A DNA stretch of 64,000 bases from Pseudogemmatithrix spongiicola (GCF_030623445.1 NZ_CP130613.1:3038001-3102000); one strand, 5' to 3'. Numbered from the stretch's first letter, positions 34,851 to 46,063 are shown. Notes: generated by a model from the sequence alone, not told the origin. A program made the numbers and translations.

Positions 34851-34988
34851 ACGGCGTTCACCACGAAGGCACGAAGGGAGTCGCGAAAATCTCTCGGGCC
34901 CGCAACGCCAAGGAAGCAATGCTTCTTGGAGTCGCAGGCCCGAAAGTCTGTTGCAGAGCCCTTCGTGCCTTCGTGGTGAAATCCGTTA
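34851..34988. repeat. REP-like palindrome, copy 2
   Basis: About 138 bp between the convergent lipoprotein and RND pump genes, reaching the pump stop codon. Outer arms ACGGCGTTCACCACGAAGG / CCTTCGTGGTGAAATCCGT; nested arms GGGCCCGCAACGCC with its partner and CCAAGGAAGCA with TGCTTCTTGG. Same layout as copy 1, with compensating differences on both sides of the stem, which argues for selection on folding. Confidence 0.85.
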
Positions 34989-37900
34989 CGAGGTCTTGGT
35001 CGGAATCATGAACTCCTCGGTCTTCGGCCGCACCGGGAACTTGAACCACCCCGACACCTTCTCGCGCCACTCGTCCATGATCTCGTAGATCGTCGGGATC
35101 ACAAGCAGCGTCAGGACCGTGGACGTGATGGTTCCACCGATGACCGCACGCCCCAACGGAGCCCGGAAGTCCGCGCCTTCGCCGAGGCCCAGCGCCACGG
35201 GGATCATGCCGGCGATGAGTGCGAAGGTCGTCATCAGGATCGGCCGCAGGCGCACGCGCCCCGCCTCGATGATCGCCGCGCGGCGCTCCATGCCCTGCTC
35301 CTGCCCCCACTTCGCGAAGTCGATGAGCAGGATGGCGTTCTTCGCCACGATGCCCATCAGCAGGATCACGCCGATCATCGACATGATGTTCAGCGTGTCG
35401 TTCGTGATGATCAGCGCCAGCACCACGCCGATCAGCGACAGCGGCAGCGAGATGAGGATGGCGATCGGCTCGAGGAACGAGCCGAACTGCATCACGAGGA
35501 TCAGGTACATCAGCAGCAGCGCGATGCCCAGCGCCGCCAGGATGTCGCCGAAGACCTGCGCCTGGTCCTTCGCCTCGCCGCCGAAGCTCCAACGGATGCC
35601 GTCCGGCACCTGCATGCGCTGCAGTTCACGCGTGATGTCGCTGGTGACTTCGCCGAGCGAACGGCCGGAGACGTTGCCCTGCACGACGACCACGTTGTCG
35701 CGGTCGAGGTGCGAGATCTTCGCCGGTCCCAAGCCCTGCGTGACCGTCGCCAGCTGCCCCAGCGGCATCATGCGCATCGGCGCACCGCCCTGGCCACCCA
35801 CGGCGATCGGCAGGCGCTCGATGTCGCTCACCTTGGTGCGCGACTCCGGCGCGAGGCGCACGCGCACCTTGCGGTTCTCGCCCGCCGGGTCGACCCAGTC
35901 GCCGGCGTCGATGCCCGCGAAGGCCGGACGCAGCGACTGGGCGATCTGCCCCACGCTCACGCCCAGCGAACCGGCCAGCGCGCGGTCGAGCGTGATCTCG
36001 AGCTCGGGCTTCTGGCCCTTGGTCGAGAGCGACACGTCCACCGCGCCCGGCACGGCGCGCACCACCTTGAGCACCGAGTCGGCGAACGCCTGCAGCTGGC
36101 GGCCGTCGAAGCCGCGCAGCTCGAGCTGCACCTGCTTGATCGCACCACCGAAGCCCGAGGTGAACACGGCCACCGTCGCGCCGCCGATCGTCTTCACGTC
36201 CTCACGCAGGATCGCGCCGAGCTGCTCCTGCGAGATCTCGCGCGTGGCCTTGGGTGTCATGCGTACATACACGGAGCCCAGGTCCACGGCCCCGAGCGCT
36301 TCCGACGGATCCAGGCCGCCGCCCGCGCCGATCGTCGCGAACGTGTAGCGCACCTCGCCGTGCTTGCGCGCCACCTGCGCGGCCTCCTCCGTCTTCATCC
36401 GCGTGTACTCGAGGTTCGACCCCGGCGGCGTCTCCACCTGGATGATGAGCTCCGAGTTGTCGCTCACCGGCACGAAGCCGAACCCGCCGATCGTCGCCTG
36501 CAGCGCGAGCGCGCCCACGAGCGAGCCGACGGCGAGCAGGATCATCGCGAGACGATGGTCCAGCGCCCAGCCGATGACCTTGGTGTACCCGCCGGCCATG
36601 CGGTCGAACCAATTGTTGAACTTCACGAGCTGCCGCGAGATCCAGCTGCGGTGCTCGTGGTTCTCGATCTCCGGGTCCGGCCAGTACGCCGAGAGCATCG
36701 GGTCGAGCGAGAATGACACGAACAGCGACACGAGCACCGCGCAGGCGATGGTCAACGCGAAGGGCTTGAACCACTGGCCCGACAGACCGGCCATGAAGCC
36801 GATCGGCACGAACACCGCGACGATCGAGAACGTCGTCGCGGCGACGGCGAGGCCGATTTCGTCGGTGCCCTCGTGCGCCGCCCGGAAATGGTCTTTCCCC
36901 ATCTCCACGTGTCGCACGATGTTCTCGCGCACCACGATGGCGTCGTCGATCAGGATGCCGATGGCCAGCGAGAGGCCGAGCAGCGACATCGTGTTGAGCG
37001 TGAAGCCGAAGGCCCACACGGCCACGAAGCTGGCGAGCACGGAGATCGGCAGCGCGAGGCCGGTGATCACCGTCGAGCGCCAGGAATTCAGGAACAGGAA
37101 CACCACGAGCACCGTCAGCACCGCGCCTTCGACCAGCGTGCTCTGCACGTTGGCCACCGACGCCTCGACGCGCTCGCCGGAGTTGCGCACCACGTCCAGC
37201 GTGGTGCCCGTCGGCAGGCCCGGGCGCAGTTCATCGATTGCCGCGACCACGCGCTCGGCCACCGCCGTCGTCGAATAGCCCTTCGACTTCTTCACCTGGA
37301 TGCCGATGGCATCGCGGCCGTTGAACATCGCCGCCGTGCGCGGCTCGGCCGTGCCGTCGCGCGCGGTGGCGACTTCGCCGAGGCGGATGGCGCGACCACC
37401 CTTCTCGGCGACCACCAACTGCAGGAAGTCTTCCGGCGTCTCGAGCTTGCCCTTGAGGCGGATCGAGCGCTCGTCGAGCGCGCCGGTGATGCGGCCGACC
37501 GGCGCCGCGAGGTTCTGCGACTGCAGCGCGCCGACGAGCTGGGCCACGGAGATGCCCGCCGCCTCCATCGCCTCGGGACGGATCTCGACGGTGAGCTCGC
37601 GCTCCACGCCGCCGATGACGTTCGCTTCCGCGACGCCCGGGATGCCGCGCAGGATGCGCGTGATGCCAGGATCGGCGATGCGCGTGAGCGCCGGCGCGTC
37701 GAGCGTGCTCGAGTTGAGCGACATCTCGATGATCGGCTGGTCCGCGGGGTCGAAGCGCGTGAGCACCGGCTCCTTCATTTCCACCGGGAGCTCGGAGCGG
37801 ATGGCGCTGATCTTGTCGCGGATGTCCTGCGAGGCCTGCTGCAGGTCCTTCTCGAACACGAAGAACACCGTGACGTTGGCGAAGCCGTCCTGCGCCGCGC

Positions 37901-38144
37901 CGCTGATGCGGTCCACGCCCGAGATGCCGCTCACCGCCTCCTCGACGCGGTCGAGCACTTCGCGCTCGACGACGTCAGGCGAGGCGCCCGGATACGGAAT
38001 CGCGACGTTGATGATCGGCTGCTGGACGTCCGGGAACTCGTCCGTCTCCAGCTGCCAGAGCGAGAACAGCCCGAACACCACCAGTGCCAGCATCGACACG
38101 ACGGTGACCAGCGGCCGCTTGATCGCAAAGTCTGAGATGAACAT
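34986..38144 (-). CDS. RND efflux pump, HAE-1/AcrB family
   Basis: 1052 aa inner-membrane proton antiporter of a tripartite exporter. Twelve helices in two halves; the first half shows VVFLFLNSWRSTVITGLALPISVL and GILIDDAIVVRENIVRH (the helix 4 Asp pair used in proton relay), the second LMYLILVMQFGSFLEPIAILISLPLSLIG and LMGIVAKNAILLIDFA. Large periplasmic loops carry PIINVAIPYPGASPDVVEREV at the start, as in MdtBC/AcrB homologues. Metal-pump (CusA) Met triads were not seen, so a hydrophobic or drug-like substrate is expected. 12 nt after the adaptor gene; last gene of the TetR-TolC operon. Confidence 0.95.
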   Translation of the reverse strand: MFISDFAIKRPLVTVVSMLALVVFGLFSLWQLETDEFPDVQQPIINVAIPYPGASPDVVEREVLDRVEEAVSGISGVDRISGAAQDGFANVTVFFVFEKDLQQASQDIRDKISAIRSELPVEMKEPVLTRFDPADQPIIEMSLNSSTLDAPALTRIADPGITRILRGIPGVAEANVIGGVERELTVEIRPEAMEAAGISVAQLVGALQSQNLAAPVGRITGALDERSIRLKGKLETPEDFLQLVVAEKGGRAIRLGEVATARDGTAEPRTAAMFNGRDAIGIQVKKSKGYSTTAVAERVVAAIDELRPGLPTGTTLDVVRNSGERVEASVANVQSTLVEGAVLTVLVVFLFLNSWRSTVITGLALPISVLASFVAVWAFGFTLNTMSLLGLSLAIGILIDDAIVVRENIVRHVEMGKDHFRAAHEGTDEIGLAVAATTFSIVAVFVPIGFMAGLSGQWFKPFALTIACAVLVSLFVSFSLDPMLSAYWPDPEIENHEHRSWISRQLVKFNNWFDRMAGGYTKVIGWALDHRLAMILLAVGSLVGALALQATIGGFGFVPVSDNSELIIQVETPPGSNLEYTRMKTEEAAQVARKHGEVRYTFATIGAGGGLDPSEALGAVDLGSVYVRMTPKATREISQEQLGAILREDVKTIGGATVAVFTSGFGGAIKQVQLELRGFDGRQLQAFADSVLKVVRAVPGAVDVSLSTKGQKPELEITLDRALAGSLGVSVGQIAQSLRPAFAGIDAGDWVDPAGENRKVRVRLAPESRTKVSDIERLPIAVGGQGGAPMRMMPLGQLATVTQGLGPAKISHLDRDNVVVVQGNVSGRSLGEVTSDITRELQRMQVPDGIRWSFGGEAKDQAQVFGDILAALGIALLLMYLILVMQFGSFLEPIAILISLPLSLIGVVLALIITNDTLNIMSMIGVILLMGIVAKNAILLIDFAKWGQEQGMERRAAIIEAGRVRLRPILMTTFALIAGMIPVALGLGEGADFRAPLGRAVIGGTITSTVLTLLVIPTIYEIMDEWREKVSGWFKFPVRPKTEEFMIPTKTS

Positions 38145-38156
38145 CTGCTATGCGCC

Positions 38157-39332
38157 TCAGCGCTGAGTCGAAGTGTCTGACGGCGCGCTCACCTTCACGC
38201 GCGACCCGATGGTGATGCCGAGCGCGGCGCCCACGAGCACGGTGTCGCCGGCGGCGAGGCCCGTCGTGATCTCGACGCGGCCGGTGCTGCCGTCGCGCGC
38301 GCCGAGCTGCACGGGCACGCGCTCCGTGACACCGCTCTTGAGGCGCACGACCTGCGGCTGCAGCCCGCGCTCGTCCACGGCCTCCGCGGGCACCGTGAGC
38401 GTCTCCCGCGTCTCGCTGGCCACGCGCCCTTCGGCGAAGAGACCGGCGACGAGTCGCTGGCCTTGGTTGGGGATGCGCACGAAGAGCCGCACCTGCCGCG
38501 TCTGCGGATCGGCCTGCGGGTTCACGCTGGAGATGCGGCCCTCGAAGCTGCGGCCCGGGTAGCCCGTCACGCTGAAGCGCACGGGCGCGCCGATGCGCAG
38601 CATCGCGAGTTCACTGGCCGGCACGGCCGCCTCGAGGCGCATCGTGCTCGGATCGACGATCGCAAACAGCGGCGCGCCGGGGTTCACGATGTCACCCGGA
38701 TTCACGAAGCGCTCGGAGACCACGCCGTCGTACGGCGCGAGCACGTTCGCCGCATCGCGGGACTTCTCGGCCTGCGAGAGGCGCGCGCGGGCGTCGTCGA
38801 GCATGGAGCGGGCACCGAGGTCGGCACGGCGGGCGTTCTCGAGATCGCGGTCGGCGAGCGCGCCGGCCGCGTGCAGGCGCTCGGCCCGCGTGAGTTCGCG
38901 CGCCGCGAGGTCCGCCGCCTGCTGCGCGGCGGTGAAGCCGCTGCGCGCGCCGAGGTAGGCGTCCTGGATGGCACGGTCATCGATCTTGGCCAGCGACGTG
39001 CCTTTGGTGACGACGGCGCCGGGATCCACGTTCACGGCCAGCACCGCGCCCGGCACCTCGGCGCGGATCTGCGCCGTGCGCTCGGCGACGAGCGAGCCCG
39101 AGAGGATCGGCCCGATCGAGAGCGAGGTCTGTTCGGCAACGGCGACGCCTTCCGGCCCGACGTTGACGGTGACGGCCTCGGAGACGGGCGCCTCGTTGGC
39201 GTCGCCGCGTCCGCAGGCGGAGAGAGACACGAGGAGCGCGAGTGCGGCAACGCCGGCGGCGCGGAACGAACGCGAAGACATCGAAAGCATCCCCCGCAGG
39301 GCGGGCGTGTGGGAAATCATGGGAATGGACAT
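38157..39332 (-). CDS. RND efflux membrane-fusion (periplasmic adaptor) lipoprotein
   Basis: 391 aa. Lipobox LSAC after a hydrophobic segment (AAGVAALALLVSLSAC) places it as a lipid-anchored adaptor. Order: barrel-sandwich half (IRAEVPGAVLAVNVDPGAVVTKGTSLAKID), alpha-hairpin (about 100-170), second half-motif (NVLAPYDGVVSERFVNPGDIVNPGAPLFAI), beta-barrel and membrane-proximal domain. It bridges the RND pump and the TolC-like channel encoded on either side. The ATG at 39330-39332 overlaps the TetR-TolC stop as ATGA; a later Met nearer the signal (MSSRSFRAAG) is an alternative start. Confidence 0.92.
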   Translation of the reverse strand: MSIPMISHTPALRGMLSMSSRSFRAAGVAALALLVSLSACGRGDANEAPVSEAVTVNVGPEGVAVAEQTSLSIGPILSGSLVAERTAQIRAEVPGAVLAVNVDPGAVVTKGTSLAKIDDRAIQDAYLGARSGFTAAQQAADLAARELTRAERLHAAGALADRDLENARRADLGARSMLDDARARLSQAEKSRDAANVLAPYDGVVSERFVNPGDIVNPGAPLFAIVDPSTMRLEAAVPASELAMLRIGAPVRFSVTGYPGRSFEGRISSVNPQADPQTRQVRLFVRIPNQGQRLVAGLFAEGRVASETRETLTVPAEAVDERGLQPQVVRLKSGVTERVPVQLGARDGSTGRVEITTGLAAGDTVLVGAALGITIGSRVKVSAPSDTSTQR

Positions 39333-41332
39333 CAGCGGGCGCCTCCGATGGCCAGCGGGAGGTCCTTCAGGAGCGCGAGGCGCATGCGCGCGACCTCGAG
39401 GTCACGCGCCGTGGTGACGCGCTGCAGGCGGGCCTGCTCGAGTTGCACGCGGGCCTCGGTGAGTTCGACAGGCGTCGAGATGCCCTCGCTGAAGCGCACT
39501 TCGGCGATGGCGTAGGCGCGCGCGGCCTGCGCATCGGTGCCGACGGCGGCTTGGTACGCCGCCGCGGCCTGCTCGTAGGCGTTGACGGCGAGCACGGCAT
39601 CGAGCTCGGCGCCATCGCGCGTCTGCTCGAGCCGCGCGCGGGCTTCGGCGACGTTCGCTTGCGCGACCATCTTCTGGCCGGAGGTCAGCCCGCCGTTGAA
39701 CACGGGGAAGCTGAGCCCGAGCGTGACGGTCCAGTTCGGGAAGTAGAGATTGAAGTCGCTCGGCAAGAAGGTGCCGTCGGGCGGATACGCGAAGCGCTGA
39801 TAGGTGGAGCTCAGCTGCAACGCGGGCAGTCGGGCGAGACGCGCGGCGGTGAGGGCCTTCTCGGCAGCGTCGAGCTGCGCGGCGGCCTGGCGCACGGTCG
39901 CGCGCGCGGTGGCCGACGTGTCGGGTGCGAGGCTACGCGCGCCAGCGAGCGTGACGGGGGCGAGCGGCGCGGCCATCGCGGCACCTTCGTCGCGGATGGG
40001 GGTGGTGAGCGTCAGCGGCTGCGCGAGCGGCAGGCGCAGCAACTGCTTGAGGCGCAGTTGCGCGGCCTGACGGGCGCCGCGGGCCTGGATGGCCGCGGGG
40101 CGCTGGTTGTCGCGCGTGACCTGCGCCCGGAGCAGATCGAACTCCGACGCCGTGCCGACCTCGCGCGCGAGGCGCACCTGCGAGAGCGTGCGCTCGGTGA
40201 GGGCGAGCGTGGAGTCGGCGATCTCGGCAAAGCGTTCGGCGGCGACGGCGTCGTAGTAGGCCTGCGCGACGTCGAGCAGCGCCTGCGCCTTGGCCGACGA
40301 GAGCGCGATGTCCGCGGCGGAGAGTCCGGCCTCGGCGCCGGCGCGCTGCGCGGTCAGGCGGCCTGCGGTCCAGAGGTTCTGCGTCGCGCTGAGCGTGAAG
40401 ATGAAGGTGTTGGGCGCCGCGAAGATCTGCGCGAGCGGCGAGTTCGCGATGCCATCGTCACCGCCGCCGCTGCCGGAGTCGGGCGCGAACTGCTCGGAGA
40501 TGGCCTGGAACTGGTTCTGGATGGCGCGCTGGTAGTTGGCGGCGCCGTTGATTTGCGGCAGCAGTTGGCTGTTGGCCTGACGCAGCTGTCCGCGCGCGCG
40601 GTCGGCACCGGCCGCAGCGGCACGCACGCCGGCGCTACGCTGCTCCGCCATCTGCAGTGCCTCGGCGAGCGAGAGCGCCGCCGGGGCCGCGTTGGGCGCA
40701 GTGCCCTGCGCCTGCAGCGTCGATGACGCGAGGGGCAGCACGAGTAAGAGCAGTGCGACGGCCGTCGCACCGATGGCGCGCAGGACGAGGCGAACGTACG
40801 TCGCCGGCGCCTTGTCGCGCGGCGGGAACATGGAGGGCATGAGGTCTCGTCCCATGGCGTCGGCGAAGATGGTGCCGAGCAGCATCGTGGCCGCCGCCTT
40901 GAGGTCGGCAGAGGGTGGAATGAAGCGGTGCTCGACCAGCCGTTCGAAGTAGCGCAGGACTTCCGCGCGGGACTCTTCGGGGCGCTCGGCGGTGGTGTCG
41001 GCGCACTCCGGATGCTGATGCATCTCGGCGAGCGAGGAGCGGATCATGCCGGCGGACTCGAGCATGAACGCGTGGTCGGCGGCGGCCCACTCGGTGAGTT
41101 CGCCCTGCGGATCCACGGGCACCGCGGGCGGCGTCGGGCGGTCGACCGTCGCGGCGCGCGACCGCAGGGCTTCTTCGATGAGTGTCGCCTTGGAGCCAAA
41201 GAGCCGGAAGAGCGTGACTTCGTTGACACCGGCTGCTTCGGCGATGCGTCGCGTGGTTGCGCCGCGGAATCCACCCTCGGCGTAGACGCGTAGCGCCGCG
41301 TCGATGAGCTGCTGTTTGGTTGGTTCTGTCAT
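39332..41332 (-). CDS. Fusion protein: TetR-family regulator joined to TolC-like outer-membrane efflux channel
   Basis: 666 aa from ATG 41330-41332 (MTEPTKQQLIDAALRVYAEG). Residues 1-45 hold a TetR helix-turn-helix (GATTRRIAEAAGVNEVTLFRLF); residues 46-188 are an all-helical TetR ligand domain, whose final helix (APATYVRLVLRAIG) runs straight into a hydrophobic stretch (ATAVALLLLVLPLASSTLQAQ, 189-209) that looks like a signal peptide with a possible cleavage after LQA. Residues 215-666 form a complete TolC/OEP channel (SLAEALQMAEQRSAGV ... VTLGLSFPVFNGGLTSG ... FSEGISTPVELTEARVQLEQARL). First gene of the operon with adaptor and RND pump. A 20-bp palindrome lies in its promoter. Internal Met codons at residues 165 and 168 could restart translation to make TolC alone. 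Confidence 0.88.
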   Translation of the reverse strand: MTEPTKQQLIDAALRVYAEGGFRGATTRRIAEAAGVNEVTLFRLFGSKATLIEEALRSRAATVDRPTPPAVPVDPQGELTEWAAADHAFMLESAGMIRSSLAEMHQHPECADTTAERPEESRAEVLRYFERLVEHRFIPPSADLKAAATMLLGTIFADAMGRDLMPSMFPPRDKAPATYVRLVLRAIGATAVALLLLVLPLASSTLQAQGTAPNAAPAALSLAEALQMAEQRSAGVRAAAAGADRARGQLRQANSQLLPQINGAANYQRAIQNQFQAISEQFAPDSGSGGGDDGIANSPLAQIFAAPNTFIFTLSATQNLWTAGRLTAQRAGAEAGLSAADIALSSAKAQALLDVAQAYYDAVAAERFAEIADSTLALTERTLSQVRLAREVGTASEFDLLRAQVTRDNQRPAAIQARGARQAAQLRLKQLLRLPLAQPLTLTTPIRDEGAAMAAPLAPVTLAGARSLAPDTSATARATVRQAAAQLDAAEKALTAARLARLPALQLSSTYQRFAYPPDGTFLPSDFNLYFPNWTVTLGLSFPVFNGGLTSGQKMVAQANVAEARARLEQTRDGAELDAVLAVNAYEQAAAAYQAAVGTDAQAARAYAIAEVRFSEGISTPVELTEARVQLEQARLQRVTTARDLEVARMRLALLKDLPLAIGGAR

Positions 41333-41364
41333 ACGGAGATCTGGGGAACGAACTGGAGGCAGCA

Positions 41365-41392
41365 ATTAAAGCAAGCGACCACTTGCTTACAA
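41365..41392 (-). promoter_or_regulatory. Promoter of the tetR-tolC efflux operon
   Basis: Minus-strand -35 TTGTAA (complement at 41387-41392) and -10 TTTAAT (41365-41370) with a 16-bp spacer; four and five of six bases match the sigma-70 consensus. The predicted start site lies about 26 bp before the ATG at 41332. The surrounding 41333-41550 region is visibly richer in A+T than the rest of the window. Confidence 0.55.
41369..41388. promoter_or_regulatory. Candidate TetR operator: AAGCAAG-N6-CTTGCTT
   Basis: Perfect inverted repeat with 7-bp arms (41369-41375 and 41382-41388) and 6-bp spacer. It fills the spacer between the -35 and -10 boxes of the operon promoter and touches both, the classical position for TetR-family repression. 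Repressor would be the TetR half of the fusion protein encoded 37 bp downstream; this pairing is inference. Confidence 0.6.
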
Positions 41393-41550
41393 CGGGTGAG
41401 GTTGTGTTTGGGTTTCAGCCCTGCACAACGTGCTGTGATGTAGAATTTCGTCCATTGATATACGGTATTTGTTCGGTAATGAATCAGCAACTGTGGGATT
41501 TCCGTGGTGTGCTTGTCGCCCGCCCGCACTTCAGTATTGAGGAATCGTCG

Positions 41551-41949
41551 ATGCCACCACGCCCCTTCTGGCCCCGCTTGCTGCTCGCCACGCTCTTCAC
41601 CGTGAGCGGCCTCAACCAGCTGATTCAGGTGCCAGGCGAGTTCCGTGGGGACGACGCGCTACCGATGCTCGGTATACTGCACGTGGTCGCCGGGGTCCCG
41701 GGCATCCTCACGGCGATCGGCGCGTGGCGGATGACGCGATGGGCATGGATGGCCGCGCTCGCGTGGGCGGCGGCGACCTCGACGCTGATTCTCTCGCTGG
41801 AATCGCTACTGCAACTCTCGCCCGAAGACGCCCAAGGCTTCGTGCCGGCGGTGATCGGCATCGCGCTCGTCGGAACCTGTGCCGCGTGGTATCTCTTCCG
41901 CAGCGCGCGGCGAGTCGCGGGGAACGCCGCATCCACCGCCGCGGATTGA
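41551..41949 (+). CDS. Small four-helix membrane protein, unknown
   Basis: 132 aa from ATG 41551 ([20 protein letters not shown]), with GAGG 8-11 nt upstream. Four hydrophobic segments; no conserved catalytic motif seen. It is divergent from the tetR-tolC operon, and the operator palindrome lies 163 bp upstream, so shared regulation is possible. The reading frame is open further upstream to 41320 but that part covers the operator and promoter region and is unlikely to be coding. Followed after 31 bp by msrB. Confidence 0.65.
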   Translation: MPPRPFWPRLLLATLFTVSGLNQLIQVPGEFRGDDALPMLGILHVVAGVPGILTAIGAWRMTRWAWMAALAWAAATSTLILSLESLLQLSPEDAQGFVPAVIGIALVGTCAAWYLFRSARRVAGNAASTAAD

Positions 41950-41980
41950 TGCCGTACGCCTCCCTCCGAGCCTTTCGCCC

Positions 41981-42439
41981 ATGAAGAAGAAGCCTGACGA
42001 TCCGCAGCTCGCCTCCAAGCTCACACCGTTGCAGTACGAGGTAACGCAGTGCAGCGCGACCGAGCCGCCGTTCCGCAACGAGTTCTGGGACCATCACGAA
42101 CCCGGCATCTATGTAGATGTCGTCTCCGGTGAGCCCTTGTTCTCGTCCACCGACAAGTTCGACTCCGGCACGGGGTGGCCGTCGTTCACGCAGCCGCTGC
42201 TGCGCGAGCGCGTGACGGAGCACACCGACTCGTCGTACGGCATGCGCCGCGTCGAGGTGCGCTCCGCCGACGCGGACTCGCATCTCGGGCATGTGTTTCC
42301 CGATGGCCCGGGACCCTCGGGCCTGCGCTACTGCATCAACTCGGCGTCGTTGCGCTTCATCCCGGCGGCGCGCCTGACGGCGGAGGGCTACGCACAGTTC
42401 GCGGGGCTGTTTCCGGGCATCGCGCAGGAGTCGGCATGA
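41981..42439 (+). CDS. msrB: Peptide-methionine (R)-S-oxide reductase MsrB
   Basis: 152 aa from ATG 41981 ([21 protein letters not shown]). Family blocks: [68 protein letters not shown] with the catalytic Cys in RYCINS. The two CxxC zinc motifs of many MsrB proteins are absent; Cys in VTQCSATE may be the resolving residue. Reduces methionine R-sulfoxide in proteins using thioredoxin. No signal peptide, so cytosolic. ATGA overlap with msrA: the pair repairs both stereoisomers. Confidence 0.95.
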   Translation: MKKKPDDPQLASKLTPLQYEVTQCSATEPPFRNEFWDHHEPGIYVDVVSGEPLFSSTDKFDSGTGWPSFTQPLLRERVTEHTDSSYGMRRVEVRSADADSHLGHVFPDGPGPSGLRYCINSASLRFIPAARLTAEGYAQFAGLFPGIAQESA

Positions 42440-42966
42440 GCGGCGAAGTCGCGACGCTGGCCGGCGGATGTTTCTGGTGCCTCGAGGCGGTGTACCTCGA
42501 ACTGCGTGGCGTGGAGCGCGTGAAGAGCGGCTATGCCGGTGGCCATGTGCCCAACCCGACCTACGAGCAGGTCTGCGGCAAGCAGACGGGGCACGCCGAG
42601 GTGGTGCAGGTGACCTTCGATCCGGCGGTGATCGGGTATGGAGAGTTGCTGGATGTGTTCTTCACCATCCACGATCCGACGACGTTGAATCGCCAGGGCA
42701 ACGACGTCGGGCCGCAATATCGCTCGGCGATCTTCACGCACTCGGAGAGCCAGGCGCGCGTGGCGCGCGAGAAGCTCGCGGCGGCGCAGGCGCACTGGGA
42801 AGACCCGATCGTGACGGAGCTGCAGCCGCTGGAGACGTTCTGGCCGGCGGAGACCTACCACGACAACTATCTCGCGCGGAATCCACAGAATCCCTACTGC
42901 GCCGTGGTGGTCGCGCCGAAGGTGGCAAAGGCGCGCAAGGTGTTCTTCGACAAGCTGAAGAAGTAA
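42436..42966 (+). CDS. msrA: Peptide-methionine (S)-S-oxide reductase MsrA
   Basis: 176 aa from ATG 42436. Active site [28 protein letters not shown] with catalytic Cys of GCFW; further conserved blocks [44 protein letters not shown] and the substrate-pocket [15 protein letters not shown]. Overlaps msrB by 4 nt. The downstream REP-like palindrome begins about nine bases after the stop and has been split by IS110 insertion. Confidence 0.96.
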   Translation: MSGEVATLAGGCFWCLEAVYLELRGVERVKSGYAGGHVPNPTYEQVCGKQTGHAEVVQVTFDPAVIGYGELLDVFFTIHDPTTLNRQGNDVGPQYRSAIFTHSESQARVAREKLAAAQAHWEDPIVTELQPLETFWPAETYHDNYLARNPQNPYCAVVVAPKVAKARKVFFDKLKK

Positions 42967-42974
42967 CGGCGGAC

Positions 42975-42990
42975 GGCCTTCACCACGAAG
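42975..42990. repeat. REP-like palindrome copy 3, outer left part (split by IS110-A)
   Basis: GGCCTTCACCACGAAG ends abruptly at 42990; the expected continuation GCACGAAGGGAGCCGC resumes at 44172, on the far side of the IS110-A element. Preceded, as in copies 1 and 2, by TAACGGC just after a stop codon. Confidence 0.85.
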
Positions 42991-43014
42991 CAACCGTGTC
43001 TCGAAGGTGAGGAG

Positions 43015-45404
<2,390 letters not shown>

Positions 45405-45419
45405 CTTCCAACACAGCCA

Positions 45420-45434
45420 CTTCGTGGTGAATGT
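45420..45434. repeat. REP-like palindrome copy 3, outer right part (split by IS110-B)
   Basis: CTTCGTGGTGAATG resumes the right arm interrupted at 44271-44274. It is complementary to the outer left part at 42976-42990. Confidence 0.8.
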
Positions 45435-45442
45435 TGTTGGAG

Positions 45443-45448
45443 TACGTT
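45443..45448 (+). promoter_or_regulatory. TACGTT -10-like box, 6 nt before the 45455 start
   Basis: TACGTT, six bases (TCCCGT), then ATG at 45455. Lies 24 bp from the right end of IS110-B, so any -35 would fall in REP or IS sequence. Confidence 0.4.
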
Positions 45449-45454
45449 TCCCGT

Positions 45455-46018
45455 ATGAACGCTCTCAAGACGCTCGTCCTGCTCGCCCTCTCGGCGACGG
45501 CCCTCTCCGCGCAATCCGCGCCGGACGATTTCCTCGCAGCGCTGCGCGCGCACTGCGGCAAGGCGTACGAGGGCCGTATCATCGACCCGCAACCGGCGGA
45601 CACGGCATTCGCGCGGCAGCGGCTCGTGATGCACGTGCGCGGCTGCGGTGACACGCTGCGGGTGCCGTTCCATGTGGGCGACGATCGCTCGCGCACCTGG
45701 GTGCTGACGCGAACGGCATCGGGCCTGCGGCTCAAGCACGATCACCGGCATCGGGACGGCAGCGAGGACCGCGTCACGCAGTACGGCGGTGACGCGCGGC
45801 CCGGCGGCACGGCGATGCGCATGGAGTTCCCGGCGGACAGCTTCACGGCGGCGCTGCTGCCGGCCTCGCGCACGAACGTCTGGACCGTCGAGATCACGCC
45901 GACGCAGTTCGTCTACCAACTCACGCGCGCGGGTTCGGACCGCCGCTTCCGCGTGGAGTTCGATGTCACGCGTCCCGTGCCGGCACCGCCCGCGCCGTGG
46001 GGCTTCGAGGGACGCTGA
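45455..46018 (+). CDS. Hypothetical secreted protein
   Basis: 187 aa from ATG 45455. Signal peptide MNALKTLVLLALSATALSAQ. The mature part is polar, with two cysteines (AHCGKAYEG and VRGCGDTLRV) placed to form a disulphide, and blocks HDHRHRDGSEDRVTQYGG and RRFRVEFDVTRPVPAPPAPWGFE. Not recognised as a named family from sequence; proteins of this style occur as secreted unknowns. It starts 35 bp after the IS110-B end, so the insertion may have altered its upstream control. GGAG lies 11 nt before the ATG but an in-frame ATG at 45431 in REP sequence is less likely. Confidence 0.68.
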   Translation: MNALKTLVLLALSATALSAQSAPDDFLAALRAHCGKAYEGRIIDPQPADTAFARQRLVMHVRGCGDTLRVPFHVGDDRSRTWVLTRTASGLRLKHDHRHRDGSEDRVTQYGGDARPGGTAMRMEFPADSFTAALLPASRTNVWTVEITPTQFVYQLTRAGSDRRFRVEFDVTRPVPAPPAPWGFEGR

Positions 46019-46063
46019 CGCGGAGATGAGGGACGGTCGCGGCACATTCGCGGCGCATCGGCG

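Noticed and set aside
41423-41433. GCAC-AAC-GTGC as a possible second operator between the divergent genes
   Set aside because: Arms are only four bases and it does not resemble the 20-bp palindrome at 41369; not distinguishable from chance.
41320-41550. Upstream extension of the 41551 membrane-protein frame
   Set aside because: It covers the efflux-operon promoter and operator, is A+T-rich and not hydrophobic, while ATG 41551 has a ribosome-binding site and starts a membrane protein.
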